Shown: positions 7,939-15,186 of the stretch, piece by piece | Position numbering within the stretch: position 1 is the first letter of the stretch | Layout of the letters: every line of letters begins with the position of its first letter | Origin: an uncultured Collinsella sp. | Lineage (GTDB): Bacteria > Actinomycetota > Coriobacteriia > Coriobacteriales > Coriobacteriaceae | Assembly (NCBI GenBank): GCA_900751665.1 | Contig: CAADSV010000153.1 | Span: 1 to 23,093, forward strand | Length of the DNA: 23,093 nucleotides | Direction of reading: 5' to 3' | Notes under the pieces: generated by a model | The model's input: the letters and a program-made list of their open reading frames with translations, nothing else | Databases searched by the model: none | What the model was told of the DNA's origin: nothing | Made by a program: the position numbers and the translations under genes

Positions 7939-9963
7939 CTACATCAAGTTGCAAACAGCTGCCGCGAAGGCTACGGGGTCCTCGGGGAGGATGCCCTCGA
8001 CCAGCAGAGCCTGGTCATAGAGCAGACCGGAGTACTGCTTGATCTTGTCGGCGTCGCCTGCCTTCTGAGCAGCGACGAGCTTGGCAAAGACCGGGTGCTT
8101 GGCGTTGAGCTCGAGCACGCGCTGACTCTTGGGCATGCCGTCGGGCGCGCCCTCGGGTCCCTTCTGGAGCACCTTCTCCATCTCGAGCGAAAGTGGGCCC
8201 TCGGTGGTGATGCAAGCGGGGGCATCGGTCAGGCGCGCGGAGACGGCAACTTTCTCGACCTTGTCACCGAGCGCCTCCTTCATAGCGCTGAAGAGGTCCT
8301 CGTTTTCCTTGGTGGCGTCCTCGGCCTCCTTTTTCTCGTCCTCGGTCGCCAGGTCAAGATCACCGGTCGCGACGTTCTTGAGCTCCAGATGACGATCCTC
8401 GACCTCGGGCTCGGCACCGTCGGCCACAGCCTTCTCGGCAGCCTCGCGGGCAGCATCGTCCTCGTAGATCTTGGGCATATCGGCGGCAACGTACTCACGC
8501 ATAGCCTGGAACGTGAACTCATCCACATCCTGCGTCAGCAGCAGCACGTCATAGCCGCGGTCGAGCACGCCCTTTACCACGGGCATCTTGGCCAAGCGCT
8601 CGCGCGAGTCGCCGGCGGCGTAGTAGATGGCTTTCTGATCCTCGGGCATGCCCTTGGCATACTCGGCCAGGGTAATCATCTTCTGTTCCTTGGCAGACCA
8701 GAACAGCAACAGGTCGGCGAGCTCATCGGCCTTCATGCCATAGCTCGAGTAGATGCCGTACTTAAGACCGCGGCCAAAGTTCTCAAAGAACTTCTCGTAG
8801 GCCTCGCGGTCGTTGTCACGCATATCCTCAAGGTCGGCGGTAATCTTCTTTTCCACACGCTTGGCGATGGCCTTGAGCTGACGGTTCTGCTGCAGCGTCT
8901 CGCGCGAGATGTTGAGCGACACGTCGGCGGAATCCACGACGCCGCGGACAAAGTTGTAGTAGTCGGGCAGCAGGTCGTCGCACTTCTCCATGATCAGGAC
9001 GTTGGAGCTGTAGAGCGCCAGACCCTTCTCGTAGTCCTTGCTGTACAGATCGAACGGCGCGCGGCCCGGCACAAACAGCAGGGCATCGTACTCGAGCGTG
9101 CCCTCGGCATGGAAGCTGATGGTGCGCGCAGGATCGTCAAAGTCGTGGAACGTGGACTTGTAGAACTCGTCGTAGTCCTTCTGCTCGACATCGGAGCTGC
9201 GCTTCTTCCAGATCGGTGTCATGGAATTGACGGTCTCGAGCTCCTGGTAGTCCTCGTACTCGGGCTTGTAATCGTCGCCGGCGTCCTCGGGCTTGGGTTT
9301 CTGGCGGCTCTTGGACACCATCATCTGAATCGGGTAGCGCACATAGTTGCTGTACTGCTGAATCAGGCTCTTGAGACCCCACTCGGTCAGAAAGCGATCG
9401 TAGGTCTCGGCCTCGCCCTCGGCATCGAGCTTCTCGTTCTCGCGCAGCGTCAGGATGACATCGGTACCGTGCTCGGCGCGCTCGCCGTCCTCGATGGTGT
9501 AGCCCTCAAGACCGTCGGATTCCCACACATGGGCGACATCCTCGCCATAGGCGCGGCTGACGACCTTCACATGGCTGGCGACCATAAAAGCCGAGTAGAA
9601 GCCCACGCCAAACTGACCGATGATGTCGACATCGGAGCCCTGCTGCTCGGCGTTCTCGGTCTTAAACTCCTCGGAGCCGGAATGGGCGATGGTGCCCAGA
9701 TTGCGCTCCAGCTCCTCGGCGGTCATGCCAATGCCGTTATCCGAGATGGTAATGGTGCGGGCGTCTTTATCAAAGGAGACGCGAATGGCCAGGTCGCCCT
9801 GGTTGATCTTGACGCTCGGATCCTGCAGGCTCTTAAAGTTGAGCTTGTCGACGGCGTCGCTCGCGTTAGAGATAAGCTCGCGCAGGAAGATTTCCTTATT
9901 GGTGTAGATGGAGTTGATCATGAGGTCGAGCAGTTTTTTGCTCTCGGTCTTAAATTGACGCAT
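7939..9963 (-). CDS. htpG: Molecular chaperone HtpG (bacterial Hsp90)
   Basis: A 674-residue ATP-dependent chaperone that remodels client proteins as a cytosolic homodimer. The N-terminal GHKL ATPase domain shows all the hallmarks: IFLRELISNASDAVDKL (about 24-40, catalytic Glu and nucleotide-binding Asn), DNGIGMT, and GQFGVGFYSAFMVA for the ATP lid and glycine motif. The middle domain contains the conserved NISRETLQQNRQLKAIAKR catalytic-loop segment, and the C-terminal dimerisation domain ends the protein. It is longer than the roughly 620-residue E. coli protein, partly through acidic inserts near residues 230 and 520-560. The ATG at 9963 is preceded by AAAGGAC at suitable spacing. It is monocistronic, with an unusual leader hairpin upstream. 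No CIRCE element is seen. Confidence 0.97.
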   Translation of the reverse strand: MRQFKTESKKLLDLMINSIYTNKEIFLRELISNASDAVDKLNFKSLQDPSVKINQGDLAIRVSFDKDARTITISDNGIGMTAEELERNLGTIAHSGSEEFKTENAEQQGSDVDIIGQFGVGFYSAFMVASHVKVVSRAYGEDVAHVWESDGLEGYTIEDGERAEHGTDVILTLRENEKLDAEGEAETYDRFLTEWGLKSLIQQYSNYVRYPIQMMVSKSRQKPKPEDAGDDYKPEYEDYQELETVNSMTPIWKKRSSDVEQKDYDEFYKSTFHDFDDPARTISFHAEGTLEYDALLFVPGRAPFDLYSKDYEKGLALYSSNVLIMEKCDDLLPDYYNFVRGVVDSADVSLNISRETLQQNRQLKAIAKRVEKKITADLEDMRDNDREAYEKFFENFGRGLKYGIYSSYGMKADELADLLLFWSAKEQKMITLAEYAKGMPEDQKAIYYAAGDSRERLAKMPVVKGVLDRGYDVLLLTQDVDEFTFQAMREYVAADMPKIYEDDAAREAAEKAVADGAEPEVEDRHLELKNVATGDLDLATEDEKKEAEDATKENEDLFSAMKEALGDKVEKVAVSARLTDAPACITTEGPLSLEMEKVLQKGPEGAPDGMPKSQRVLELNAKHPVFAKLVAAQKAGDADKIKQYSGLLYDQALLVEGILPEDPVAFAAAVCNLM

Positions 9964-9988
9964 GTGCAGTCCTTTCGCGCTACCCCCG

Positions 9989-10027
9989 TCCGCAAAAACG
10001 GCCCGGTTGCCCGAGCCGCATCGCAGA
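9989..10027 (-). promoter_or_regulatory. Terminator-like hairpin in the htpG leader, candidate attenuator
   Basis: On the minus strand an 8-bp stem (CGGCTCGG/CCGGGCCG, one T-G wobble) with a GCAA tetraloop lies at 9999-10018 and is followed at once by TTTTT. Flanking GTCTGC (10022-10027) and GCGGAC (9989-9994) can pair around it. It ends about 26 nt before the htpG start codon, so no promoter fits between it and the gene. Either it is an attenuator or it only partly stops upstream transcription. Confidence 0.5.
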
Positions 10028-10049
10028 CCTGCTATGTTCAGACTTAGAT

Positions 10050-10078
10050 TTTATAACCCAATAGCGCGCATATATACA
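10050..10078 (-). promoter_or_regulatory. Candidate htpG promoter
   Basis: On the minus strand TATAAA (10050-10055) lies 17 nt from TGTATA (10073-10078), in a locally AT-rich stretch about 90 nt upstream of htpG. The -10 box is good and the -35 box is weak. If used, the transcript would carry the hairpin at 9989-10027 in its leader. Confidence 0.4.
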
Positions 10079-10127
10079 TACGGAATCGAAAAACTGTATG
10101 TCCGAGCGCTCCAATGCGTCAATTGCC

Positions 10128-10172
10128 AAGGAGTGTCCCCAGCTGCCGGCAGAAAAGGAACGTCCCTATCTG
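10128..10172. repeat. Short direct repeat with a GCCGGC core, repeat-element-like
   Basis: AAGGAGTGTCCC (10128-10139) and AAGGAACGTCCC (10155-10166) are direct repeats 27 bp apart, with the palindrome GCCGGC between them. The block runs into the last codons of the acetyltransferase gene and supplies its stop codon. Related AGGGAC and ACAGATA strings recur just upstream of that gene at 10692-10705. Confidence 0.4.
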
Positions 10173-10666
10173 TCATCTACGCGCTTGGCCATCCAAACAT
10201 GGGGCTGGCCCTCGTCTTCGTAATCTACCGGGGCGATTTGCGTGTAGCCCGCCTTTGCATAGAGCGGCAGCACGTATTCCTGCGCATGCAGCTTAATAAG
10301 CTTAGCGCCGGCATCGCGTGCACACGAAGCACTGGTATCGACGATCGCACTCGCCAGTCCGCGACGACGCATAGCCGGCAGCACGGCGACGCGCCCCATA
10401 ATGTAGGTCTCCCCCGCCACAACGCCTTCGTCCATGTCGCATGCCGGCAACACCGGGGCCTCTGCGTCAGCCACGCGCTCAAGCTCTTCGGGAAACACGC
10501 GCGAGCAACCGGCAAGCTCGCCGTCTACATAGAGCGTCACATGAATGCAGTTCGGATCCTCGTCGATAGCGTCGAACTCATTCTCGTAGCCCTGCTCGTC
10601 CATAAAAACGACGCGGCGCACCAACGCCGCGTCATCAAAGCATCCCGTCTTAAGTTGGATATCCAT
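10166..10666 (-). CDS. GNAT family N-acetyltransferase
   Basis: A 166-residue single-domain acetyltransferase that moves an acetyl group from acetyl-CoA to an amine; the acceptor is unknown. The central strand and helix MGRVAVLPAMRRRGLASAIV contains the acetyl-CoA pyrophosphate-binding loop (RRRGLA, the Q/R-x-x-G-x-A motif). The LHAQEYVLPLYAKAGY segment is the usual C-terminal GNAT strand/helix with a conserved Tyr. The N-terminal part resembles the YjcF/ElaA-type subgroup. ATG at 10666 is chosen because AAAGGG stands 7 nt upstream; an in-frame TTG at 10684 lacks this. It starts 39 nt after the stop of the PHP phosphatase gene and may be read through from the capsule operon. The stop codon lies in the repeat-like block at 10128-10172. 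Confidence 0.88.
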   Translation of the reverse strand: MDIQLKTGCFDDAALVRRVVFMDEQGYENEFDAIDEDPNCIHVTLYVDGELAGCSRVFPEELERVADAEAPVLPACDMDEGVVAGETYIMGRVAVLPAMRRRGLASAIVDTSASCARDAGAKLIKLHAQEYVLPLYAKAGYTQIAPVDYEDEGQPHVWMAKRVDDR

Positions 10667-10705
10667 GGCTGCCCTTTCATTCAATGCGAACGTTAGGGAC
10701 AGATA

Positions 10706-11356
10706 TTAGCGAAAATGAGCTCCGCGCACACTAAACTTCGCGCGAGCCTTCGCCAGGCAGTCGTAATGACCCACGTTATGGGCATCGCTCGCGATGAAGC
10801 TGTACAGGTTCTGATCGAACAGGCGCTGTGCCGGCTTTTTCTCGCGACCAAAGCGACCGCCGGCAATAAAGTCCGCCGAAGCCTGCAGCTTGCAGCCCAT
10901 ATCGACCAGGCGCTCCGCCACGCTTACATCCTTTTGAACCGCACGATAGCGCTCAGGATGAGCGATGATCACCTGGTAGCCACGACACTGCAAATCGTAA
11001 ATCGTGTTCTCGTACTCTCTAAACGCATACGCATCGGCATGCGTCGAAAGCTCGAGCAGAAACTCGTTGGTCCCATCGAAATGCAAGTGCTCCGCGGCAT
11101 CGATACCAAGCTCAACGAGCTTTCGATGGTTGACCTCGAAGCCCATCTGGAGCGGAAAACCGTCAGCGTTATCACGCAGCAGCTCAAAGGCATCCCACAT
11201 CTTGTCGTAGTCAAAATAGGGATCACGGCAGTGAGGAGTGCAAACGATTCTGGTTACACCGGCCCGCTTGGCAGCCTCGAGCATCGCCAAGCTCTCATCG
11301 AGATCGGCGGCGCCGTCGTCTACACCCGGCAAGATATGGCAATGAATGTCACGCAT
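10706..11356 (-). CDS. cpsB: Protein-tyrosine phosphatase of the CpsB/YwqE (PHP) family
   Basis: A 216-residue manganese-dependent PHP-domain phosphatase that removes phosphate from the tyrosine cluster of its partner kinase, controlling capsule or exopolysaccharide synthesis. Visible motifs are DIHCHILPGVDDGA at the N-terminus, CTPHCRDPYF, LLELSTHA, IIAHPERYR and FIASDAHN, which together supply the metal-binding His and Asp residues of the PHP fold. It is slightly shorter than the typical 240-255 residues. The ATG at 11356 follows the kinase stop by 17 nt, with AAGG 9 nt upstream. It is the last clear member of the adaptor-kinase-phosphatase operon. The symbol is given by family analogy with streptococcal capsule loci. 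Confidence 0.92.
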   Translation of the reverse strand: MRDIHCHILPGVDDGAADLDESLAMLEAAKRAGVTRIVCTPHCRDPYFDYDKMWDAFELLRDNADGFPLQMGFEVNHRKLVELGIDAAEHLHFDGTNEFLLELSTHADAYAFREYENTIYDLQCRGYQVIIAHPERYRAVQKDVSVAERLVDMGCKLQASADFIAGGRFGREKKPAQRLFDQNLYSFIASDAHNVGHYDCLAKARAKFSVRGAHFR

Positions 11357-11373
11357 AGGTCAGCCTTAATCAA

Positions 11374-12111
11374 CTAAACGTTTGCTCGGTTGGTGAAGAT
11401 GCCCTTTTTGGAAGTCCCCTGATCGTCGGAGCCCTTCTTAACCTTCTTACCGTCCTTGGTGTAGTAAGAATAGTAGTACTCGCTGGTCTCGGTCTCACAG
11501 TAATTCATGACGGTACCGATGAGCTTGACCTTTTCGGACTTCTTAAGCTGGCCGATGGCGTTGAGTGCCTCCTCGCGCTTGGTGAAGTCCTCGCGCACCA
11601 CGAACAGCGTGCCGTCGGTCAGGCTGGCAATCTCGGCAGCATCGATGAAGGTGCCGACCGGAGGAGCATCGAAGATGACGTACTGGAACTTGGCAGACAG
11701 CGCCTTGACCAGTTTGGCAAAGCGGTGAGAAACGATGATGTCGGCAGGATTGGGAATGTGCGGCTCGGCATCGAGGAAGTAGAAGTTCTTCTGACCCGTC
11801 TCGACAATTGCCTGGTCGATGGAGATCTGCTCGGAAAGGACCGCATAGAGTCCGCCGCGCGAACGAACGCCGAGCATATCGGAAAGAGACCTGCGGCGCA
11901 TATCGGCCTCGACCAGGAGCACGGACTTGCCGCTCGTGGCGATAGCCTGGGCAAGGTTGATGGAAACCGTAGACTTGCCCTCGTTGGGAATCGAGGACGT
12001 GACGGTAATGGTGCGAATGGGGTCGTCCACGCTCGCAAAGCGGATGTTGGCCAGAAGGGTCTTGGCGGCATTCTGTACAACGAGCTTATCGGTGTTCTTT
12101 GCCTTAGCCAT
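11374..12111 (-). CDS. cpsD: Bacterial tyrosine kinase CpsD/YwqD (BY-kinase)
   Basis: A 245-residue cytoplasmic autophosphorylating tyrosine kinase that controls polysaccharide export and assembly, together with a membrane adaptor. The P-loop fold shows Walker A SSIPNEGKS (39-47), the BY-kinase-specific Walker A' VLLVEADMR (64-72) and Walker B YVIFDAPP (144-151). The C-terminus carries the expected tyrosine cluster YYYSYY (212-217) followed by a lysine-rich tail. The kinase is split from its adaptor, the Gram-positive arrangement. The ATG at 12111 lies 2 nt after the adaptor stop codon, with AAAGGTGG upstream, which implies translational coupling. The phosphatase gene that should reverse its phosphorylation follows. 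Confidence 0.95.
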   Translation of the reverse strand: MAKAKNTDKLVVQNAAKTLLANIRFASVDDPIRTITVTSSIPNEGKSTVSINLAQAIATSGKSVLLVEADMRRRSLSDMLGVRSRGGLYAVLSEQISIDQAIVETGQKNFYFLDAEPHIPNPADIIVSHRFAKLVKALSAKFQYVIFDAPPVGTFIDAAEIASLTDGTLFVVREDFTKREEALNAIGQLKKSEKVKLIGTVMNYCETETSEYYYSYYTKDGKKVKKGSDDQGTSKKGIFTNRANV

Positions 12112-12113
12112 GC

Positions 12114-12770
12114 CTATTTACCACCTTTCATAGCCGGAATTCGGCCAACAACGGGAATGCCCAGGAGCTCTTCCGCCTCTTCGGCACCGCGGATGCGGGT
12201 ATTGAGCATGTCTGCCAAAACGACATAGGCAACTGCGATAAAGATACCGGCGAGGAACGCGACGGCAATATACAGCGTGCGCTTGGGGCCGCTGGGGGCT
12301 TCGGGGGTCTTAGCCTCGTCGATAACGTTGATGCTCTGGGCAGCGCCGACGTTCTGAGCGACCGTACTCACCGAGCTAGCTATGGCCTTTGCGACCTCAG
12401 CCGTCTCCTTGGCATCGGTGCCGGTAACCGAAAGCGTAATGACACGCGTGGTGGTCTCGGAGGAAACAGACACCTTGTAGTCATCCAGATCGGTGAGGCC
12501 CAGTTCCTTGGCGGCGCCGCTCTTAACGCTATCGCTATCCAGCAGCGTGGCGATATCGTTGGAAAGCATCTGGCTCGCCGAGAGATCGTTGTAGCTCATC
12601 TGACCGCTATCGTCGGTCTTGGCGAGAATGTACATGCTCGTCGTCGCGGTATAGGTGTTGTCCATCGCAGCGAAGGACACGATGCCCATGGCGATCGCGC
12701 AGACCACCGGAAGGGTGATGACCAGCTTGAGGTGCTTCTTCAGCAGCTGGAACAGTTCGAGAAGGGTCAT
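12114..12770 (-). CDS. cpsC: Wzz/CpsC-type chain-length determinant and kinase adaptor
   Basis: A 218-residue membrane protein of the Wzz family. It regulates polysaccharide chain length and activates the tyrosine kinase encoded just downstream. Two membrane helices (about 17-35 and 165-187) bracket an external domain, with a proline-containing stretch (PEAPSGPKR, 156-164) immediately before the second helix as is usual in Wzz proteins. The short cytoplasmic tail after the second helix (ADMLNTRIRG, GIPVVGRIP) is the family's kinase-contact region. The ATG at 12770 has AAAGG 9 nt upstream. It is the first gene of the three-gene operon. No glycosyltransferase or flippase gene is nearby. Confidence 0.92.
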   Translation of the reverse strand: MTLLELFQLLKKHLKLVITLPVVCAIAMGIVSFAAMDNTYTATTSMYILAKTDDSGQMSYNDLSASQMLSNDIATLLDSDSVKSGAAKELGLTDLDDYKVSVSSETTTRVITLSVTGTDAKETAEVAKAIASSVSTVAQNVGAAQSINVIDEAKTPEAPSGPKRTLYIAVAFLAGIFIAVAYVVLADMLNTRIRGAEEAEELLGIPVVGRIPAMKGGK

Positions 12771-12911
12771 GCAGCTTGCCTTTCATTTCCCCAGTTCGGA
12801 TTGACAAAACTGTCCGTATGTTATCGCATCTTTTTACCGAGACCAAACTCTATACATAAGAAACAGGCTCTTCTGTAAAAATGTCGGAAGCAATCGTAAA
12901 ATTGCACAACA

Positions 12912-12940
12912 ACGCCGCACCCGAAAGTCAAATGCGGCGT
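12912..12940 (-). terminator. Probable terminator of the PhoR-like kinase gene
   Basis: ACGCCGCA (12912-12919) and TGCGGCGT (12933-12940) form a perfect 8-bp stem with a 13-nt loop, about 25 nt past the kinase stop codon. The following minus-strand sequence TGTTGTGCAATTTT is only moderately T-rich. The rest of the gap to the capsule operon (12771-12911) holds AT-rich sequence likely to contain that operon's promoter, but I cannot fix its boxes. Confidence 0.55.
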
Positions 12941-12965
12941 CTACATCAATATCTATGTTGTATCG

Positions 12966-14390
12966 CTATGCGAATGGCTCGTCCTGCTGTATGGGAAACG
13001 TCACCGTAATGGTGGTTCCCACGCCCAACTCGCTCGACAGATCGAGCGTGGCGTGATGATACAGGGCCGCATGCTTGACAATGGCAAGCCCCAGACCGGT
13101 TCCGCCGCGTGCCTTGGACCTACTCTTGTCCACGCGATAGAACCGCTCAAATACCTTGCCCTGTTCTTCAGGCGCGATACCGATTCCCGTGTCGGCGACC
13201 GCAAGGAACGGATGGCCTTCGTCGTTGGTGCCGCACTGCAGCGTAACCGTGCCGCCGGGTCGATTGTAGCGGATGGCGTTGCTTGCCAGATTATAGATGA
13301 GCTCGTCGATCAAGCGCGACACGCCTTCGATGACCACAGGCTTGGCCTCATGACTTATCGTCACATTCGCCTGACGGGCGACCTGTTCAAGACGCTGCTC
13401 AACCGCATAGACGGCGCGCGAGAGCTCAATAGGCTCCGTGGACCCAATGGGCACCGCCTCGCCCTCAGTTGCACGCTCGGCCTCGTCCAAGTTAGACAGC
13501 GTAAGGATGTCGTTGACGAGCGCTGCCAAGCGGCCTGCCTCACGATAGATGCGACCGCCAAAGTTGCGCAGGTCGTCCTCGCCCTCGACCATGCCATTTG
13601 CGATGAGCTCGGCATAGCCCGAAATCGCCGTAAGCGGCGTCTTGAGCTCATGGGTGATATTCGCCGTGAACTCGCGGCGCATACGGTCGTTGTCCGCTAG
13701 CACCGCCATTTGGCGCTTGAGCTCCTGGCGCTGCGACTCGATACGCTCAAGCATGGGGACCATCTCGGCATAGGCGTGCTCATAGCTACGGCGTGGGTGG
13801 TCCAAATCCACCTCTTGCAACGGCGCGATGATGGCACGGGACTCGCGGCGCGCCATAAAAAACGAGAGTACCGCACCCGCTGCTGCGATAAGCAGCATCG
13901 GCGCCACCATCGACAGCAAAATCGCCGCAACGCCAGGCTGGGCCTGCGCCAAGCGGACAACCTGGCCGTTATCAAGGGCGACGGCGCGATACAGCATAAT
14001 CTCGTCGAGCGTAGAGCTTGCGCGCTCCGCGGAACCCGAACCATTCTCAAAGGCCTCGATGACCTCGGGGCGATCGCCGTGGTTGGGCAGTGTGGAAGGC
14101 GACGCCTCGTTGTCGTAGGCAACCGATCCATCCTTGTTAATCAGCGTGATGCGCAAGTCCTCGCGATCGAGGCTACGAAAGAACGGGATGGGCTCCTGCT
14201 GCTCGTCGAGGGCGGCAGCAATGAGCTCGGTTTCCTGCGCCAGGTTGGCACTCGTGGCATCCGCCAAGGTGTTTTGCACAAAGAACGCACCCAGCACCGT
14301 AAACGCCACGATAACCGCCATGGCACAGACAAAGATCGTCACAAAAACGCGGTGGGACAGCGTATGTTTTCCCTGGGGGGCGAAGACCAC
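12966..14390 (-). CDS. PhoR-like sensor histidine kinase
   Basis: A 474-residue membrane sensor kinase, probably phosphate-responsive, that phosphorylates the OmpR-family regulator encoded just upstream. Two membrane helices (about 15-37 and 155-180) enclose an external sensor region. A HAMP/linker-like segment and then the HisKA domain follow, with phospho-acceptor His247 in FTANITHELKTPL. The ATPase domain shows an N box (NLASNAIRYN), DTGIGIA, FERFYRVDKSRS and GGTGLGLAIVKH. The gene starts at GTG (14390) with GGAGGAGT 7-8 nt upstream, 3 nt after the regulator's stop codon, so translation is coupled. Adjacent pstB supports a phosphate role; without homology searching, another envelope signal remains possible. 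Confidence 0.92.
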   Translation of the reverse strand: MVFAPQGKHTLSHRVFVTIFVCAMAVIVAFTVLGAFFVQNTLADATSANLAQETELIAAALDEQQEPIPFFRSLDREDLRITLINKDGSVAYDNEASPSTLPNHGDRPEVIEAFENGSGSAERASSTLDEIMLYRAVALDNGQVVRLAQAQPGVAAILLSMVAPMLLIAAAGAVLSFFMARRESRAIIAPLQEVDLDHPRRSYEHAYAEMVPMLERIESQRQELKRQMAVLADNDRMRREFTANITHELKTPLTAISGYAELIANGMVEGEDDLRNFGGRIYREAGRLAALVNDILTLSNLDEAERATEGEAVPIGSTEPIELSRAVYAVEQRLEQVARQANVTISHEAKPVVIEGVSRLIDELIYNLASNAIRYNRPGGTVTLQCGTNDEGHPFLAVADTGIGIAPEEQGKVFERFYRVDKSRSKARGGTGLGLAIVKHAALYHHATLDLSSELGVGTTITVTFPIQQDEPFA

Positions 14391-14393
14391 GGG

Positions 14394-15122
14394 TTACTCC
14401 TCCGATGCGGTGGCCGCGGTGTCGTCACCTTCGGCACCATCGCCGGCAGAAGGCTCGGCCAAGCGGTAGCCCACGCCGCGCACGGTCTCGATGGCGCTGG
14501 CATGCTCGCCCAGTTTTTGGCGAAGCGTCTGCACGTGCACGTCAACGGTGCGCGAACCGCCGTCGAAGTCCCAGCCCCACACGCTCTGCAGCAACGACTC
14601 GCGGGTAAAAACCACGCCGGGCTTGCGCATGAGGTACTCGAGCAAGTCGAACTCGCGCAGGGTGAGCTTAAGCGGCTCGCCGGCAACGGTCACCTCGCGA
14701 TGGCTGGGCGAGAGCACGATGTCGCCCACGCTGAGCACATCGCTCGCCTGCTTGACCATGCCGCCGCGACGCAGCAGTGCGCGGCAGCGGCTGGCGAGCT
14801 CCATGAGCGAAAACGGCTTAGTCAGGTAATCGTCGGCACCGCCATCGAGCGCCATCACCTTGTCGAGCTCGGTGTCCTTGGCGGTAAGCATCATGATGGG
14901 CACCGTCGCCGTCAGGCGATCGGCACGCAGGCGACGCATAATCGCCAAGCCATCGGTATCGGGCAGCATGATGTCGAGCAGGACAGCATCGGGTACCCGT
15001 CGCGCCACGGCGGCCTTAAACTCGCCGTCGCACGAAAAGCCCTCGGCCTCGATTCCCTGCTTGCGCAGCGCATAGACCGTCAGATCCCTGATGTTGTCAT
15101 CGTCCTCGACGTAATAGATCAT
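14394..15122 (-). CDS. PhoB/PhoP-like OmpR-family response regulator
   Basis: A 242-residue DNA-binding regulator with an N-terminal receiver (phospho-acceptor Asp50 in LLDIMLPDTDG, acidic pair in YYVEDDDN, Lys102 in TKPF) and a C-terminal winged helix (LTLREFDLLEYLMRKPG, then SRTVDVHVQTLRQKLG and TVRGVGYRL). It likely activates phosphate-starvation genes after phosphorylation by the kinase that follows. ATG at 15122 is chosen because AAAGGGG stands 6 nt upstream; an in-frame ATG eight codons earlier (15146) lacks a ribosome site. The acidic, Ala/Glu-rich tail of about 20 residues is dispensable-looking. It lies 64 nt downstream of pstB in the same direction, probably in the same transcript. 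Confidence 0.93.
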   Translation of the reverse strand: MIYYVEDDDNIRDLTVYALRKQGIEAEGFSCDGEFKAAVARRVPDAVLLDIMLPDTDGLAIMRRLRADRLTATVPIMMLTAKDTELDKVMALDGGADDYLTKPFSLMELASRCRALLRRGGMVKQASDVLSVGDIVLSPSHREVTVAGEPLKLTLREFDLLEYLMRKPGVVFTRESLLQSVWGWDFDGGSRTVDVHVQTLRQKLGEHASAIETVRGVGYRLAEPSAGDGAEGDDTAATASEE

Positions 15123-15186
15123 GTTGAACCCCTTTGCGGCCGACATGACCGCATCTTAACCCTAAAGGTGCCTGTACTAGATGGTA

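Noticed and set aside
8095..10047. A 650-codon plus-strand open frame opposite htpG
   Set aside because: It is the antisense shadow of a clear HtpG gene in GC-rich DNA. Its translation has low-complexity Leu/Val/Gly/His-rich composition, no recognisable domain and no good ribosome site.
9964..10165. CIRCE or HAIR heat-shock operator upstream of htpG
   Set aside because: No TTAGCACTC/GAGTGCTAA or HspR-type CTTGAGT/ACTCAAG inverted repeat is present. The only symmetric element is the terminator-like hairpin.
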